29,051 nt of DNA from UBA10364 sp905182675. GTDB taxonomy: Bacteria; Bacteroidota; Bacteroidia; Flavobacteriales; Schleiferiaceae. Below, piece by piece: positions 16,105-23,382 of this stretch (positions within the stretch are counted from its first letter, which is position 1; the number at the start of each line of letters is the position of its first letter). The notes beneath the pieces are model-generated. The model did not search any database, was not told where the DNA came from, and saw only the letters and a list, made by a program, of their open reading frames with translations. Both the position numbers and the translations under genes were made by a program. Location: positions 1 through 29,051 of the forward strand of contig CAWVWE010000027.1 in NCBI GenBank assembly GCA_963933975.1, read 5' to 3'.

Positions 16105-16153
16105 TGAACTAAAAAAAAACCCGTGCGAAAAGCACGGGTTTTTTTTTAGTTCA
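16105..16153. terminator. Bidirectional terminator with 22-bp perfect arms
   Basis: TGAACT, nine A and CCCGTGC (16105-16126) are followed by the loop GAAAA (16127-16131), then GCACGGG, nine T and AGTTCA (16132-16153). The arms are perfectly complementary over 22 bp, with a GC core of 7 bp and an A9/T9 tract on either side. It therefore has the form of an intrinsic terminator on both strands, serving the zinc peptidase (+) and the 72-aa gene (-). Confidence 0.9.
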
Positions 16154-16166
16154 TAGAAAGAGAAAT

Positions 16167-16385
16167 TTACTTCTCTACCTTGTACCCTAAGGACTGTAAG
16201 TATGCGATTTTTTCATCTACAAAGGATTGCTGGCGAGAAGTGATTTCTTTTTCAATAGACCTCTTTAACCCAGAAAGCTCTGTTTCACTCAGCTTACCTA
16301 AAAATTGAGTGGCGAATAATGACTTTAACGTACCGTTGTTGTTTTGATTTTCGCGGAAGATTTCCACTAATGCTTTTGGCTTCAT
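16167..16385 (-). CDS. Small hypothetical protein (72 aa)
   Basis: A 72-aa soluble, highly charged protein of unknown function. It has no signal peptide or membrane segment. The sequence looks helical throughout: an N-terminal helix (MKPKALVEIFREN), a Leu/Phe-rich middle (20-37), a Lys/Glu-rich helix (38-65) with coiled-coil-like spacing, and a short GYKVEK tail. It is a stand-alone gene ending 14 nt from the bidirectional terminator. A -7 box (TAACTTTG, 16446-16439) lies 54 nt upstream of its ATG. Support for coding: clean ATG, its own terminator and a plausible promoter. I cannot name a family. Confidence 0.65.
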   Translation of the reverse strand: MKPKALVEIFRENQNNNGTLKSLFATQFLGKLSETELSGLKRSIEKEITSRQQSFVDEKIAYLQSLGYKVEK

Positions 16386-16438
16386 TTTTACAATAATTAA
16401 GTTGATGATTAACTAACATTAACATATTGGATGGACGT

Positions 16439-16446
16439 CAAAGTTA
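16439..16446 (-). promoter_or_regulatory. Candidate -7 box for the 72-aa gene
   Basis: TAACTTTG on the minus strand matches TAnnTTTG inside an AT-rich intergenic stretch (16386-16491). No TTG lies at the right spacing upstream. If used, it would give a 5' leader of nearly 50 nt, longer than the roughly 20-nt leaders predicted elsewhere in the window. Confidence 0.35.
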
Positions 16447-16491
16447 TTCAATTTTTATGTAAAATAAAAATAACTATATAAAAGCATAATA

Positions 16492-17208
16492 TTACTGAAG
16501 ATTATTGAGATTTTTAACGCCGATGTGACGTACTGAAATGAGAGGCTCTGCATACTTAGCGCCTATAACACGCCCCCAATCCTGAGCTCTTGCAGAAATA
16601 GAATCGAAAAAGTCTTCACTAGCTATCACCGTCTCAGGCTCTGTACTATTTGGATTAAAAAATTGCGATTTATGGGCTCTAATACTCTCCATTTTCTGCA
16701 CAAAGCCATCAGTTATGTCCACTACCAGATTAGGCTCAAGGTTATAAAACTGTAAGTACTTATACATCGTTTTAGGACGCCATGAGGCTAATGGCACACC
16801 ATTATCATATAGCTCAATTTTACTCAGACCAGCTAAAAAGCACGCTTCTTCTATTAATTTTGATGCGCGTCCATGATCTGGATGACGATCAGTCGGAGCA
16901 TTCATTAACACAATTTCTGGTTGATATTTTCGAATGATTTTCGCGACTTTTAATTGGCTTTCATGATCATAAGAAATCTGACCATCCGGCATGGACATAT
17001 TTAAGCGAATTTTACAGCCTAAAATATGACCAGCCTTGCGTGCTTCTTCTTTACGAATTTCAGCATTCCCTCTGGTGCCCATTTCACCTTCCGTCAAATC
17101 AACTATTCCAGTGGCAGCGCCTGCATTCGCATGACTAGCTAATAAACCACCTGCGCCCAATTCGACGTCATCTGGATGCGCACCAAAAGCTAAAATATCT
17201 AGTTTCAT
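16492..17208 (-). CDS. bshB1: Bacillithiol biosynthesis deacetylase BshB1
   Basis: BshB1 removes the acetyl group from N-acetylglucosaminyl-malate, the second step in bacillithiol synthesis (between BshA and BshC). The 238-aa zinc deacetylase of the PIG-L/LmbE fold carries the zinc motif FGAHPDDVELGAGG (8-21, with His11 and Asp14) and NAPTDRHPDHGRAS (103-116, with the second-site His112). The middle stretch DLTEGEMGTRGN (37-48) is diagnostic for the BshB branch. It starts 6 nt after the glutathione peroxidase stop, so the two form an operon. bshA and bshC are not in the window. Confidence 0.94.
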   Translation of the reverse strand: MKLDILAFGAHPDDVELGAGGLLASHANAGAATGIVDLTEGEMGTRGNAEIRKEEARKAGHILGCKIRLNMSMPDGQISYDHESQLKVAKIIRKYQPEIVLMNAPTDRHPDHGRASKLIEEACFLAGLSKIELYDNGVPLASWRPKTMYKYLQFYNLEPNLVVDITDGFVQKMESIRAHKSQFFNPNSTEPETVIASEDFFDSISARAQDWGRVIGAKYAEPLISVRHIGVKNLNNLQ

Positions 17209-17214
17209 TATCTT

Positions 17215-17808
17215 CTATTTTCCTTGGGCGAAGTTAGTAACTTCTTCACTCATGGGACGTACTCTAGAACCCAGGTGACTCACCCAGTTACCTTCGCTAT
17301 CCACTAAGAACTTGTTGAAATTCCAAGAAACATTGGCATCATCGACGCCATTCTGAGCAGCATTACTGAGCCACTGGTATACCGGATGTCCTTTATCACC
17401 ATCTGTGCTTACTTTACCCATCATCTGAAAGGTAACACCGTAGTTTTTGCTACAAAAAGTCTTGATTTCTAACTCCGATCCTGGCTCTTGACCTCCAAAA
17501 TCATTAGAGGGGAAACCGATGATAACAAATTCGTCACTTCCATAAGTCGAATGGAGTTCCTGTAAACCTTCATATTGAGAAGTGTACCCACACTTTGACG
17601 CGACATTAACAAGGAGTACTCTTTTTCCTTTGAGGGTTGTAAAGTCGAAATTCTGGCCGTCAATAGTAGTGGCCGATAGGTCATAAAAAGATGTTTTTTC
17701 CATGGGAATTGATATTTCGTTCGATTGATTTGATGTAACATATGCCGACTCACCATCTGAAGATCCAGTGCAAGCAACTAATAACGTAGAAAAAAGTAAG
17801 TACTTCAT
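17215..17808 (-). CDS. Glutathione-peroxidase-family lipoprotein
   Basis: A 197-aa thiol peroxidase of the GPx family. The N-terminus is a lipoprotein signal (MKYLLFSTLLVAC, lipobox Cys13), so the enzyme should be anchored in the periplasm rather than cytoplasmic. The catalytic tetrad is present: Cys73 (NVASKCGYTSQY), Gln107 (GGQEP), and Trp162 with Asn163 (SWNFNKFLV). Cys119 in FCSKNYGV fits the resolving cysteine of thioredoxin-dependent GPx proteins. The peroxidatic residue is Cys, not selenocysteine. Such enzymes usually use thioredoxin rather than glutathione; the partner here is unknown. It is the first gene of a pair with bshB1, with an inverted repeat upstream at 17843-17865. Confidence 0.93.
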   Translation of the reverse strand: MKYLLFSTLLVACTGSSDGESAYVTSNQSNEISIPMEKTSFYDLSATTIDGQNFDFTTLKGKRVLLVNVASKCGYTSQYEGLQELHSTYGSDEFVIIGFPSNDFGGQEPGSELEIKTFCSKNYGVTFQMMGKVSTDGDKGHPVYQWLSNAAQNGVDDANVSWNFNKFLVDSEGNWVSHLGSRVRPMSEEVTNFAQGK

Positions 17809-17842
17809 AGAAGGTTTTTAAGGTAGTTTTTAAATAAACAAC

Positions 17843-17865
17843 ATGGTAAGCATATAGTTTACCAT
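17843..17865. repeat. Inverted repeat in the gpx/ccmB divergent promoter region
   Basis: ATGGTAA (17843-17849) and TTACCAT (17859-17865) form a perfect 7-bp inverted repeat with a 9-nt spacer. It lies in the 84-nt gap between the gpx ATG (17808) and the ccmB ATG (17893). Arm-to-arm spacing of 16 bp would place both half sites on roughly the same side of the helix, as for a dimeric regulator. No regulator gene is nearby. Function is inferred. Confidence 0.35.
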
Positions 17866-17892
17866 ATTTTCGCAAAGTCAATAGAATATTAC

Positions 17893-18546
17893 ATGTCAAA
17901 GATAAGGCCATTATTAGCTAGGTTTTTTCAGCAAGAACTGAGAAACTCAAACGCGCTCTTCTCGCTCGGCCTGTATTTGTTGGGCATTACTTATCTCATT
18001 TATTTATTGGGAGGAAACAATGCTGCAGACAGTACATGGAATACCTTATTGTGGGTAGTCGTTTTTTTTGGTACGGTTAGCCAAGCCAGCAGGAGTTTTG
18101 ATTTTGAAAGTGGTGATTACTTTTTTTACTTTCAAACCTTGATAGGTCCTGGGCCAACCATCATAGCGAAATTGGTCTTTAATGCGGCCTATATGAGTGT
18201 ACTTTCTTTTCTCACCTGGGGACTTTTTTCCGTTTTTTATGGCAATACGGTCTTCAGCCCCATGCTATTTGCAGCTGGTTTACTGTTAGGATGTATCGGC
18301 TTTAGTGTGGTGCTTACATTGACGAATGGCATTGCACAACGCACCAATGGAAACGCAACACTAAGTACTGTATTAGCAATTCCATTGCTCTTTCCTGTTT
18401 TAAAATTAACCAGTGCGTTGAACGTTCAAGCAATGGTAGGGGTTCCTTTAATCGACGTCCTTGATTTAGTAGGTGCTTTAGCTGCATTAGATATTGCAAT
18501 TGGGCTTCTTGCCTACCTTCTCTTTCCGTATCTTTGGCAAGATTAA
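17893..18546 (+). CDS. ccmB: Cytochrome c maturation protein CcmB
   Basis: A 217-aa inner-membrane protein with six hydrophobic segments, the permease of the CcmABCD heme-release complex. The N-terminal stretch RFFQQELRNSNALFSLGLY, a FDFESGDYFFYFQTLIGPG loop and the late LTSALNVQAMVGVPLIDVLDLVGALAALDIAIG region follow the CcmB pattern, and length is typical (about 220 aa). It opens a five-gene ccm operon; ccmC starts 8 nt after its stop. The usual ATPase partner CcmA is not in the window. I found no exact TAnnTTTG promoter; TATTTTCG at 17865-17872 is a one-mismatch candidate 20 nt upstream. Confidence 0.9.
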   Translation: MSKIRPLLARFFQQELRNSNALFSLGLYLLGITYLIYLLGGNNAADSTWNTLLWVVVFFGTVSQASRSFDFESGDYFFYFQTLIGPGPTIIAKLVFNAAYMSVLSFLTWGLFSVFYGNTVFSPMLFAAGLLLGCIGFSVVLTLTNGIAQRTNGNATLSTVLAIPLLFPVLKLTSALNVQAMVGVPLIDVLDLVGALAALDIAIGLLAYLLFPYLWQD

Positions 18547-18554
18547 ACACCACT

Positions 18555-19202
18555 ATGAAAGGACGTATTTACAAGTTCACTGGACTGGCCTTAGTGCTCT
18601 ACAGCCTCATATATGGATTGTTAACCTCCATACCGGACTTACCCATTCTTGAGCAAAGTATTAGAAATTTATTTTATCACGTCAGCATGTGGTTTGCCAT
18701 GGTAGCAATGATGGGAGGGAGTTTCGGCTACGCCATCTCTTTTTTATCAAAGGAAGACCTCAATAAAGACCACAGAAGCGTTGCGCTTGCTCAAACTGGA
18801 ATGTTGTTTGCAACACTTGGGCTTCTAACCGGTATGATTTGGGCTAAATACACTTGGGGTGCCTGGTGGACCAACGATCCCAAGCTAAATGGCAGTGCTG
18901 TTACTATGCTTATTTACTTGGCCTATTTTGCCCTGAGGAATGCGATGGATGACGGTAGAAAACGTGCACGTATAAGTGCGGTCTACAATATTTTTGCCTT
19001 TGTGATGATGATCGTCTTCATTGGTATTTTACCACGTATGACCGACAGCTTACATCCTGGAAATGGCGGTAACCCAGGTTTTAATTCGTATGACTTGGAC
19101 AACAGGCTAAGACTTGTATTCTATCCGGCAGTAATTGGTTGGATATTAGTGGGAACTTGGATCGCCTCTTTGCGTTATAGACTAAGAAAACTAGAATCAT
19201 GA
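18555..19202 (+). CDS. ccmC: Cytochrome c biogenesis protein CcmC
   Basis: A 215-aa, six-helix inner-membrane heme-handling protein that loads heme onto CcmE. It has the tryptophan-rich WWD-type motif WGAWWTNDPKL (101-111). The flanking histidines expected to ligate heme are His42 (LFYHVSMWF) and His167 (DSLHPGN). The motif has Asn where E. coli CcmC has Trp (WWxWD), a change I associate with Bacteroidota. The ATG at 18555 is preferred to an in-frame TTG at 18534, which would overlap ccmB and add seven non-conserved residues. The stop overlaps the next start (ATGA at 19199). Confidence 0.93.
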   Translation: MKGRIYKFTGLALVLYSLIYGLLTSIPDLPILEQSIRNLFYHVSMWFAMVAMMGGSFGYAISFLSKEDLNKDHRSVALAQTGMLFATLGLLTGMIWAKYTWGAWWTNDPKLNGSAVTMLIYLAYFALRNAMDDGRKRARISAVYNIFAFVMMIVFIGILPRMTDSLHPGNGGNPGFNSYDLDNRLRLVFYPAVIGWILVGTWIASLRYRLRKLES

Positions 19203-19387
19203 GACAGAGAATAGCTTCATTCTTCGCACTTGCACCTATGAGTGCCTTTGCACAAACTAAAAACATCATGTATTCAGAGGGTAAAATCTATGTTGTTATA
19301 GCTGTTATAGCAATCATCTTCATAGGTTTAGCAGCCTTCCTTATGGGAATGGACAAAAGAATTAAAAATCTGGAAAATGAAAAATAG
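19199..19387 (+). CDS. ccmD: CcmD-like small membrane protein
   Basis: A 62-aa protein with a basic N-terminal hydrophobic segment that looks like a cleavable signal (ending near AFAQ, residue 19). One transmembrane helix follows (about 31-50), then a charged cytoplasmic tail (DKRIKNLENEK). Size, topology and position between ccmC and ccmE match CcmD, which helps CcmABC release holo-CcmE. Sequence conservation in CcmD is low, so the assignment rests mainly on topology and context. Start overlaps the ccmC stop by 4 nt; the 3' end overlaps ccmE by 11 nt. Confidence 0.8.
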   Translation: MRQRIASFFALAPMSAFAQTKNIMYSEGKIYVVIAVIAIIFIGLAAFLMGMDKRIKNLENEK

Positions 19388-19772
19388 CCAAATCGCAATC
19401 ATCATTGCGATCGCCGTGCTTATTGGATATACGCTTGTACGCTTAGGTAACAGCTCAACTTATAGCACCTTTGAGCAAGCAACCGCATCCATGGGAGAAA
19501 AAACAACAGTAATAGGATACTTAGATGCCGACCAGCCTATGGATTTTAATCCGAAAACCATCACCTTAACGTTTACCGCAAAAGATAAAAAAGGGAACGA
19601 AAGTACGGTGATTTACCACCAACCTAAGCCACAAGATTTTGAGCGATCTGAAGAGATTACGATGACTGGATATGCTTCAGACAGTGCCTTTATCGCTACG
19701 GATATTTTAATGAAATGTCCTTCTAAATACAATGAGCAGAACGAAGTTCAATCTGACAAAATTTACAAATAG
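19377..19772 (+). CDS. ccmE: Heme chaperone CcmE, Cys-type (CxxxY) variant
   Basis: A 131-aa protein with one N-terminal membrane anchor (about 6-23) and a periplasmic OB-fold beta barrel (about 30-113), as in CcmE, which carries heme covalently from CcmC to CcmF. In classical CcmE the heme is held by a His in an HxxxY motif. Here the matching place reads LMKCPSKY (111-118): Cys114 replaces His and Tyr118 is kept. The Cys (CxxxY) form is known from archaea and some bacteria such as Desulfovibrio, in systems that lack CcmG and CcmH, and neither of those is in this cluster. The C-terminal tail is short (13 residues after Tyr118). Confidence 0.92.
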   Translation: MKNSQIAIIIAIAVLIGYTLVRLGNSSTYSTFEQATASMGEKTTVIGYLDADQPMDFNPKTITLTFTAKDKKGNESTVIYHQPKPQDFERSEEITMTGYASDSAFIATDILMKCPSKYNEQNEVQSDKIYK

Positions 19773-19777
19773 CACCT

Positions 19778-22189
19778 ATGCAATACGTTGGTGAACACCT
19801 TTGGGCAGCAGACCTTGGAAGAGGATTAACTGCCCTTTCTTTTGTTTTCGCACTATTATCCACATTAGCCTACTATTTAAAAGGGGATCAATGGAAATTA
19901 CTGGGACGACTCGCTTTTAGAATACATGCGATTTCACTCTTCGGATTGATTGGGACCTTATTCTATATCATGGCCCATCACTACTTTGAGTTTGACTATG
20001 TATGGAAGCACACCTCATTGGACCTTCCACCACAATACTTGTTTTCTGCCTTTTGGGAAGGACAGGAAGGATCCTTTTTACTTTGGATGTTTTGGAATGC
20101 CATTCTAGGATATATTTTAACCTACAGTGCGAAAAAATTCGAAGGGCCCGTAGTCGGTGTATTCGCTGCTGTACAGGCATTTTTAGTCAGTATGATATTA
20201 GGAGTGTATATAGGTGATATGCATATAGGGTACAGTCCATTCATACTTGTGCGTGAACTTGCGGAAAACGTGGGATTACCTTGGACACAATTCGCTGATT
20301 ACCTTGAAAGGTTTCCTAATTTTGCGGATGGATCAGGTCTAAATCCATTGCTTCAAAATTACTGGATGACCATTCATCCACCTACACTTTTCCTAGGCTT
20401 TGCCTCCACATTAGTACCATTTAGTTATGCAATAGCAGGACTACTGCGAAAGGATTATAAAACCTGGATCAAAAGTGCCTTAATATGGAGTTTCTTCTCC
20501 GTGGGCATACTAGGCGTAGGTATACTCATGGGAGGTGCATGGGCTTATGAAGCATTAAGTTTTGGAGGGTTTTGGGCCTGGGATCCGGTTGAGAACACCT
20601 CTTTAGTTCCATGGCTAACCATGGTAGCTGGTGCGCATCTGCTGCTAATTCAGCGGAACAAAGGAGGTGTAATTCCTGCAGCCCTTTTCCTGCTTATTCT
20701 AACTTTCTTATTGGTTCTATACTCCACATTCCTGACCCGCTCTGGGGTACTAGGAGACAGCTCTGTGCATGCCTTTGTAGACTTAGGATTGAGTGGGCAA
20801 CTACTAATCTATTTACTCTTCTTTACGATCGGAAGTATAACTTTATTCTTAGCCCGTTACAAAGGGTTACCAAAAAAAGTGAAGGATGACCGTATGGACA
20901 GCAGAGAATTTTGGATGTTCATAGGTGCACTTGTTCTTCTGACCAGCGGTTTGCAAATTACGTTAAGTACTTCTTATCCTGTTTTTAATACATTGTTTGG
21001 TCCTGACGGCCTCATACCTATTTACGATCAAGACAAAGTTCTCATTGATCCTATAGAGCATTACAACGCTATACAGGTTCCATTCGCAATCATTATTGTA
21101 CTTCTTATTGGAGCTGGTCAGTTTTTATCTTATCACCGCACCACAACAGCACAATTCTTCAAACGTCAAATTCTGACCTTGATTTTAACTACTGTCTTTG
21201 CCGGAATGAGTTCTTGGATTCTTAATATGTGGAATCCAATGTATGTGATACTACTCTGGTGCTCTTACTATGCCGTTATCGCTAACCTAGAGTTTTGGAT
21301 ACGCTGGGCCAAGGGAAACTGGAGTATCGCTGGATCTACAGTAGCCCATATCGGCTTTGGATTGATCGTTGCGGGCTCATTGGTGTCAAACGCTAACAAA
21401 GATGTCATCTCCCAAAATAAAACCTTCATTCACGAGGAATTTCCTGCGAATGAAAACCTTCTGATACATCAGGGTGACACCGTACAGCTTGGTGAATATT
21501 GGGTAAGCTGGACGGACCAGCGTGAGGAAGGTTATTACCAGAGGTATATTTTAGAGTTTTTCCAGGAAGACGAAGACCATAGTGGAGCGTTAATACCAGT
21601 GTTTAACCTCTCCCCTAGTATTCAAATGAATGAGCGTATGGGCAATGTTGCAGAACCTTCTACGAGACACTTCATTACAAAAGATATTTATACCCATGTT
21701 ACCTATGCAGATATGCGTTCCATGGAAGAGAAAGGTACAGAGGAATGGAAGAATGCTTTTGATATTGAATTGGCTACAGGAGACACGCATTTCTTATATG
21801 GTAAGTACCAGGTTCGCTTAGATACGTTAGTGGTTGAAGCACCTCAAGAAGACGGTAACCTAGAATACGTGGTATTAGGTGCTGGTCTGAGCGTAACTAC
21901 AATGGAGGATAGTACTTATAAAATCATGCCTATTTATGCTGTTCAAGGAGATGAGGGTCAACATGTAGATGCTGAAATAAAAGAACTCGGATTGAAATTT
22001 AGTTTTGATCGTATTAATTATGAGTCCAACAGACCGGTAATTACTGCCAGTGAACATGTTGAAGCTGAGGAACCTTTTATCTTAATTAAAGCAGAAGTTT
22101 TTCCTTGGATTAATCTTCTTTGGATCGGCTCTTTATTGATGGCTCTAGGTACTGTTATCGCTGTCACCACAAGGTTAAGAAGTAAATAA
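19778..22189 (+). CDS. ccmF: Cytochrome c heme lyase subunit CcmF
   Basis: An 803-aa polytopic membrane protein that takes heme from CcmE and attaches it to the CxxCH of apocytochromes. Features in order: FWEGQEGSFLLW (92-103), NYWMTIHPPTLFLG (195-208, with His200), the WWD heme site GGAWAYE...WAWDPVENTSLVPWL (252-280) and LTRSGVLGDSSVHAF just after. A helix at about 518-540 precedes a periplasmic domain of about 230 residues, and a last helix (about 779-799) anchors the C-terminus. E. coli CcmF is about 650 aa; the extra length is mainly in the periplasmic domain. ccmG and ccmH would normally follow, but DUF2520 follows here, 1 nt after the stop. Confidence 0.95.
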   Translation: MQYVGEHLWAADLGRGLTALSFVFALLSTLAYYLKGDQWKLLGRLAFRIHAISLFGLIGTLFYIMAHHYFEFDYVWKHTSLDLPPQYLFSAFWEGQEGSFLLWMFWNAILGYILTYSAKKFEGPVVGVFAAVQAFLVSMILGVYIGDMHIGYSPFILVRELAENVGLPWTQFADYLERFPNFADGSGLNPLLQNYWMTIHPPTLFLGFASTLVPFSYAIAGLLRKDYKTWIKSALIWSFFSVGILGVGILMGGAWAYEALSFGGFWAWDPVENTSLVPWLTMVAGAHLLLIQRNKGGVIPAALFLLILTFLLVLYSTFLTRSGVLGDSSVHAFVDLGLSGQLLIYLLFFTIGSITLFLARYKGLPKKVKDDRMDSREFWMFIGALVLLTSGLQITLSTSYPVFNTLFGPDGLIPIYDQDKVLIDPIEHYNAIQVPFAIIIVLLIGAGQFLSYHRTTTAQFFKRQILTLILTTVFAGMSSWILNMWNPMYVILLWCSYYAVIANLEFWIRWAKGNWSIAGSTVAHIGFGLIVAGSLVSNANKDVISQNKTFIHEEFPANENLLIHQGDTVQLGEYWVSWTDQREEGYYQRYILEFFQEDEDHSGALIPVFNLSPSIQMNERMGNVAEPSTRHFITKDIYTHVTYADMRSMEEKGTEEWKNAFDIELATGDTHFLYGKYQVRLDTLVVEAPQEDGNLEYVVLGAGLSVTTMEDSTYKIMPIYAVQGDEGQHVDAEIKELGLKFSFDRINYESNRPVITASEHVEAEEPFILIKAEVFPWINLLWIGSLLMALGTVIAVTTRLRSK

Positions 22190-22190
22190 C

Positions 22191-22874
22191 ATGAAGGTAG
22201 CACTCATAGGAAAAGGTAACTTAGGTCACCACCTCTATGAAGGCTTACGTACTCATGTATCAATAGAATGGTATGGAAAAGACTACCCAAAAACTATTGA
22301 TGCAGATCTAATACTGATCGCTGTACCCGATACGGAGGTGTTAAACGTTTGTAATTCTTTCAAAAACCAACTTATTGCGCACACTGCAGGCTCCGTGAAA
22401 CTACCAAACACTTCTAGGGCAGCTGTTTTTTATCCACTTTACAGTTTTACGAAGGCACAAGACATTAATTGGTTAAAAGTGCCATTATTACTAGAAACAG
22501 CAAGAAAAGAGGACGAAAGTTTATTGCATGAATTGGCGCAACTACTGACTGAAAAGATCTTTTGGATTTCTAGTGAACAACGTGAGAATCTACATGCAGC
22601 GGCGGTCTTGGTGAATAATTTTACCAACCATCTGTATACTCTAGCCAGTGATCATTGTACCGCTTATGACTTACCTTTTGAAGTACTGCATCCAATCATG
22701 AATCAAGGACCAGCGAAAGCCATTGAATCCACACCATTGGAGGCCCAAACTGGACCTGCCAAGCGTGGGGATCAAAACACGATGGACAAACACCTTTTAC
22801 AGCTTAAAAATGACAAGTTGCGGGAACTATATGTATTGATGAGCAACAGTATAAAACAAAGAGATGAACTATAA
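22191..22874 (+). CDS. Rossmann-fold/DUF2520 protein
   Basis: A 227-aa cytoplasmic protein with an N-terminal NAD(P)-binding Rossmann domain (GKGNLG at 7-12; LIAVPDTEV near 43-51) and a C-terminal helical DUF2520 domain (about 110-225) with the recognisable NLHAAAVLVNNFTNHLY and GPAKRGDQNTMDKH stretches. The overall plan resembles short reductases such as pyrroline-5-carboxylate or ketopantoate reductases, but no reaction is established for the Bacteroidota family. It starts 1 nt after ccmF and overlaps kdsC by 11 nt. I recall DUF2520-kdsC-maf as a recurring Bacteroidota order, so its true partners are probably downstream rather than the ccm genes. Confidence 0.88.
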   Translation: MKVALIGKGNLGHHLYEGLRTHVSIEWYGKDYPKTIDADLILIAVPDTEVLNVCNSFKNQLIAHTAGSVKLPNTSRAAVFYPLYSFTKAQDINWLKVPLLLETARKEDESLLHELAQLLTEKIFWISSEQRENLHAAAVLVNNFTNHLYTLASDHCTAYDLPFEVLHPIMNQGPAKAIESTPLEAQTGPAKRGDQNTMDKHLLQLKNDKLRELYVLMSNSIKQRDEL

Positions 22875-23382
22875 AGAGAAGTTTAAGCACATTACTACCG
22901 TTGTTTTTGACGTAGACGGTGTAATTACAAACGGATCGGTTCTTTTGATTCCAGGAGCTCAGCCCGTGCGGAATATGCACAGTAAAGATGGATACGCCCT
23001 CCAACTCGCGGTGAGAAATGGTATTCGTATAGCCATCATCACAGGTGGAAATAGTGAAGACGTACGAGACCGTCTGGCTGAAACTGGAATCAAAGACATC
23101 TACATGAGTGCATCGAACAAAATGGATGCCTATGAAGATCTCAAAATGTGCTACGATCTAACGGACCTTGAAATTCTATATATGGGCGATGACTTACCTG
23201 ACTATGATGTAATGAAAGCCGTAGGACTGTCCTGTGCACCGCAGGATGCAGCTCCAGAAATTAAAGCAATATCAGATTACGTAAGTCCAATAAATGGAGG
23301 AGAGGGCTGTGTCAGAGATGTGCTGGAGCAGTTATTGAAAATTCACAATAAATGGGGTCGTCCGGAAGATCGAACATGGTAA
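22864..23382 (+). CDS. kdsC: KdsC-type HAD phosphatase (KDO 8-phosphate phosphatase)
   Basis: A 172-aa cap-less HAD phosphatase of the KdsC/YrbI group, which releases phosphate from 3-deoxy-D-manno-octulosonate 8-phosphate on the way to lipopolysaccharide. It has motif I FDVDGVITNG (15-24, Asp16 and Asp18), motif II IITGG (58-62), Lys86, motif III MGDDLPDYDVM (107-117) and the KdsC C-terminal GGEGCVRDV (145-153) that closes the tetramer active site. Length is close to the E. coli enzyme. It overlaps DUF2520 at the 5' end and maf at the 3' end. It is consistent with the LPS role of lpxB elsewhere in the window. Confidence 0.92.
   Translation: MNYKEKFKHITTVVFDVDGVITNGSVLLIPGAQPVRNMHSKDGYALQLAVRNGIRIAIITGGNSEDVRDRLAETGIKDIYMSASNKMDAYEDLKMCYDLTDLEILYMGDDLPDYDVMKAVGLSCAPQDAAPEIKAISDYVSPINGGEGCVRDVLEQLLKIHNKWGRPEDRTW

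Noticed and set aside
23352..23375. Upstream ATG for Maf
   Set aside because: It would add eight non-conserved residues and deepen the overlap with kdsC; the ATG at 23376 gives a usual Maf length.
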